From: Rhizobiaceae bacterium
Lineage (GTDB): Bacteria > Pseudomonadota > Alphaproteobacteria > Rhizobiales > Rhizobiaceae
DNA: 13,654 bases
Direction: 5' to 3'
Assembly (NCBI GenBank): GCA_028865845.1
Contig: JAGWJK010000024.1
Span: 1-13,654, forward strand
The notes below the pieces were generated by a model. It was not told the origin of the DNA. It saw only the letters and a list, made by a program, of their open reading frames with translations, and searched no databases. Below are positions 13,204 through 13,654 of this stretch, piece after piece (the stretch's first letter is position 1; every line of letters starts with the position of its first letter). The translations under genes and the position numbers were made by a program.

Positions 13204-13654
13204 TCAGGCCTTCGATCGCTTCTTCTGCCGGTAGACATCGATCACGACGGCGGCAACGATGATCACGCCCTTGACGATTTCCTGGTAGTACGCGTCGACC
13301 CTGAGGAAGGTGAAGCCGGAGGTCATCACGCCGAGAATGATGGTGCCGATGACCGTGCCGGTAATACGCCCGACGCCGCCCGTCAGCGACGTGCCGCCAA
13401 TCACCGTGGCAGCGATCGCGTCCAATTCGTACATCACGCCCATGCCGGCTTGAGCCGTCTGGGCTCGGGCGGCGGTGACGACGCCGGCGAGACCCGCAAG
13501 CAGGCCGGCGATGGCATAGACCTTGATCAGATGCGCCTCGATATTGATGCCGGATACCCGGGCAGCCTGGACGTTCGCGCCGATCGCGTAGGTGAACTTA
13601 CCGTAACGGGTGTAGCGCAAGGCGATGTGGAAGATCAGGGCGACGACCAGGAAG
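13204..13654 (-). CDS. CUT2-type sugar ABC transporter permease (RbsC-like), C-terminal part
   Basis: The C-terminal 149 residues of an inner-membrane permease from the ribose/xylose/inositol transporter class. The frame stays open to the window edge, and the residues before the first possible start (FLVVALIFHIALRYTRYGKF) continue the family pattern, so the gene begins beyond the right edge. Signatures are RYGKFTYAIGANVQAARVSGI, quoted here from two adjoining segments (the usual RxGRxxYAIGGNxxAARLSGI), the helix AGLLAGLAGVVTAAR, the GGTSLTGGVG turn, GTVIGTIILGVMTSGF, and the closing IIVAAVVIDVYRQKKR. It ends in a basic tail, and its TGA is followed on this strand by the hairpin-rich region. 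Being last before a gap, it may close a sugar-uptake operon. The sugar cannot be decided; inositol or ribose-type are possible. Confidence 0.9.
   Translation of the reverse strand, partial: FLVVALIFHIALRYTRYGKFTYAIGANVQAARVSGINIEAHLIKVYAIAGLLAGLAGVVTAARAQTAQAGMGVMYELDAIAATVIGGTSLTGGVGRITGTVIGTIILGVMTSGFTFLRVDAYYQEIVKGVIIVAAVVIDVYRQKKRSKA

Noticed and set aside
13141..13654. Plus-strand frame starting at ATG 13141 behind a strong AGGAGG and open to the window edge
   Set aside because: It runs codon-on-codon antisense to the sugar permease. In that register a stop needs a TTA, CTA or TCA sense codon, which are rare in this GC-rich coding style, so openness is expected. The translation is Asp/Gly/His-rich without any recognisable fold. 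The hairpin around its start is kept as a finding.
1..13654. Mobile elements, CRISPR arrays, toxin-antitoxin or defence genes
   Set aside because: I found no transposase or integrase motifs, target-site duplications, regularly spaced repeats or defence-type domains.

Overview
The window looks like chromosomal or large-replicon DNA of an alphaproteobacterium, most likely a Rhizobium/Agrobacterium-type member of the Rhizobiales. It is GC-rich and densely coded, with transporters and oxidoreductases of the kinds rhizobia carry in quantity. That placement is inference from composition and gene content; no ribosomal or other marker gene is present. I see no RNA gene of a known family, CRISPR array, insertion sequence or integrase.

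Layout, left to right. (1) The 3' part of an Old Yellow Enzyme (YqjM-like) oxidoreductase runs in from the left edge (1-512, +). (2) It converges on a three-gene minus-strand ABC operon of the spermidine/putrescine type: ATPase 2257-3339, permease 1376-2260, permease 543-1379, joined by two 4-base ATGA overlaps. The matching periplasmic binding protein (3436-4470, +) is divergent from it, and the short shared control region holds a near-palindrome. (3) After a 252-base non-coding gap come a small GlcG/HbpS-type protein (4723-5148, +) and a zinc alcohol dehydrogenase (5216-6274, +). (4) After a stem-loop come a secreted alpha/beta hydrolase (6378-7136, +) and, almost abutting it, a large FUSC-type inner-membrane exporter (7147-9165, +). 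(5) A CPA1-type Na+/H+ antiporter lies on the minus strand (9162-10703). A flavin amine oxidase (10807-12030, +) is divergent from it. A TPR protein (12027-12887, -) converges on the oxidase. (6) A 316-base non-coding stretch rich in inverted repeats separates the TPR gene from the end of a CUT2-type sugar ABC permease (13204 to the right edge, -).

Likely cooperation, as inference. The divergent ABC genes form one uptake system for a small cationic or related solute. The GlcG-like protein and the dehydrogenase may share a transcript. The hydrolase and the FUSC exporter probably form a two-gene unit that could hydrolyse and expel aromatic or other toxic compounds. The antiporter, amine oxidase and TPR genes look like single-gene units.

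The points most worth a second look are the multi-hairpin region 12888-13203, the two convergent gene pairs whose stop codons interlock in the same CTAG palindrome, and the aspartate-for-cysteine changes at both zinc sites of the dehydrogenase. I found no convincing new multi-gene defence or biosynthetic system.
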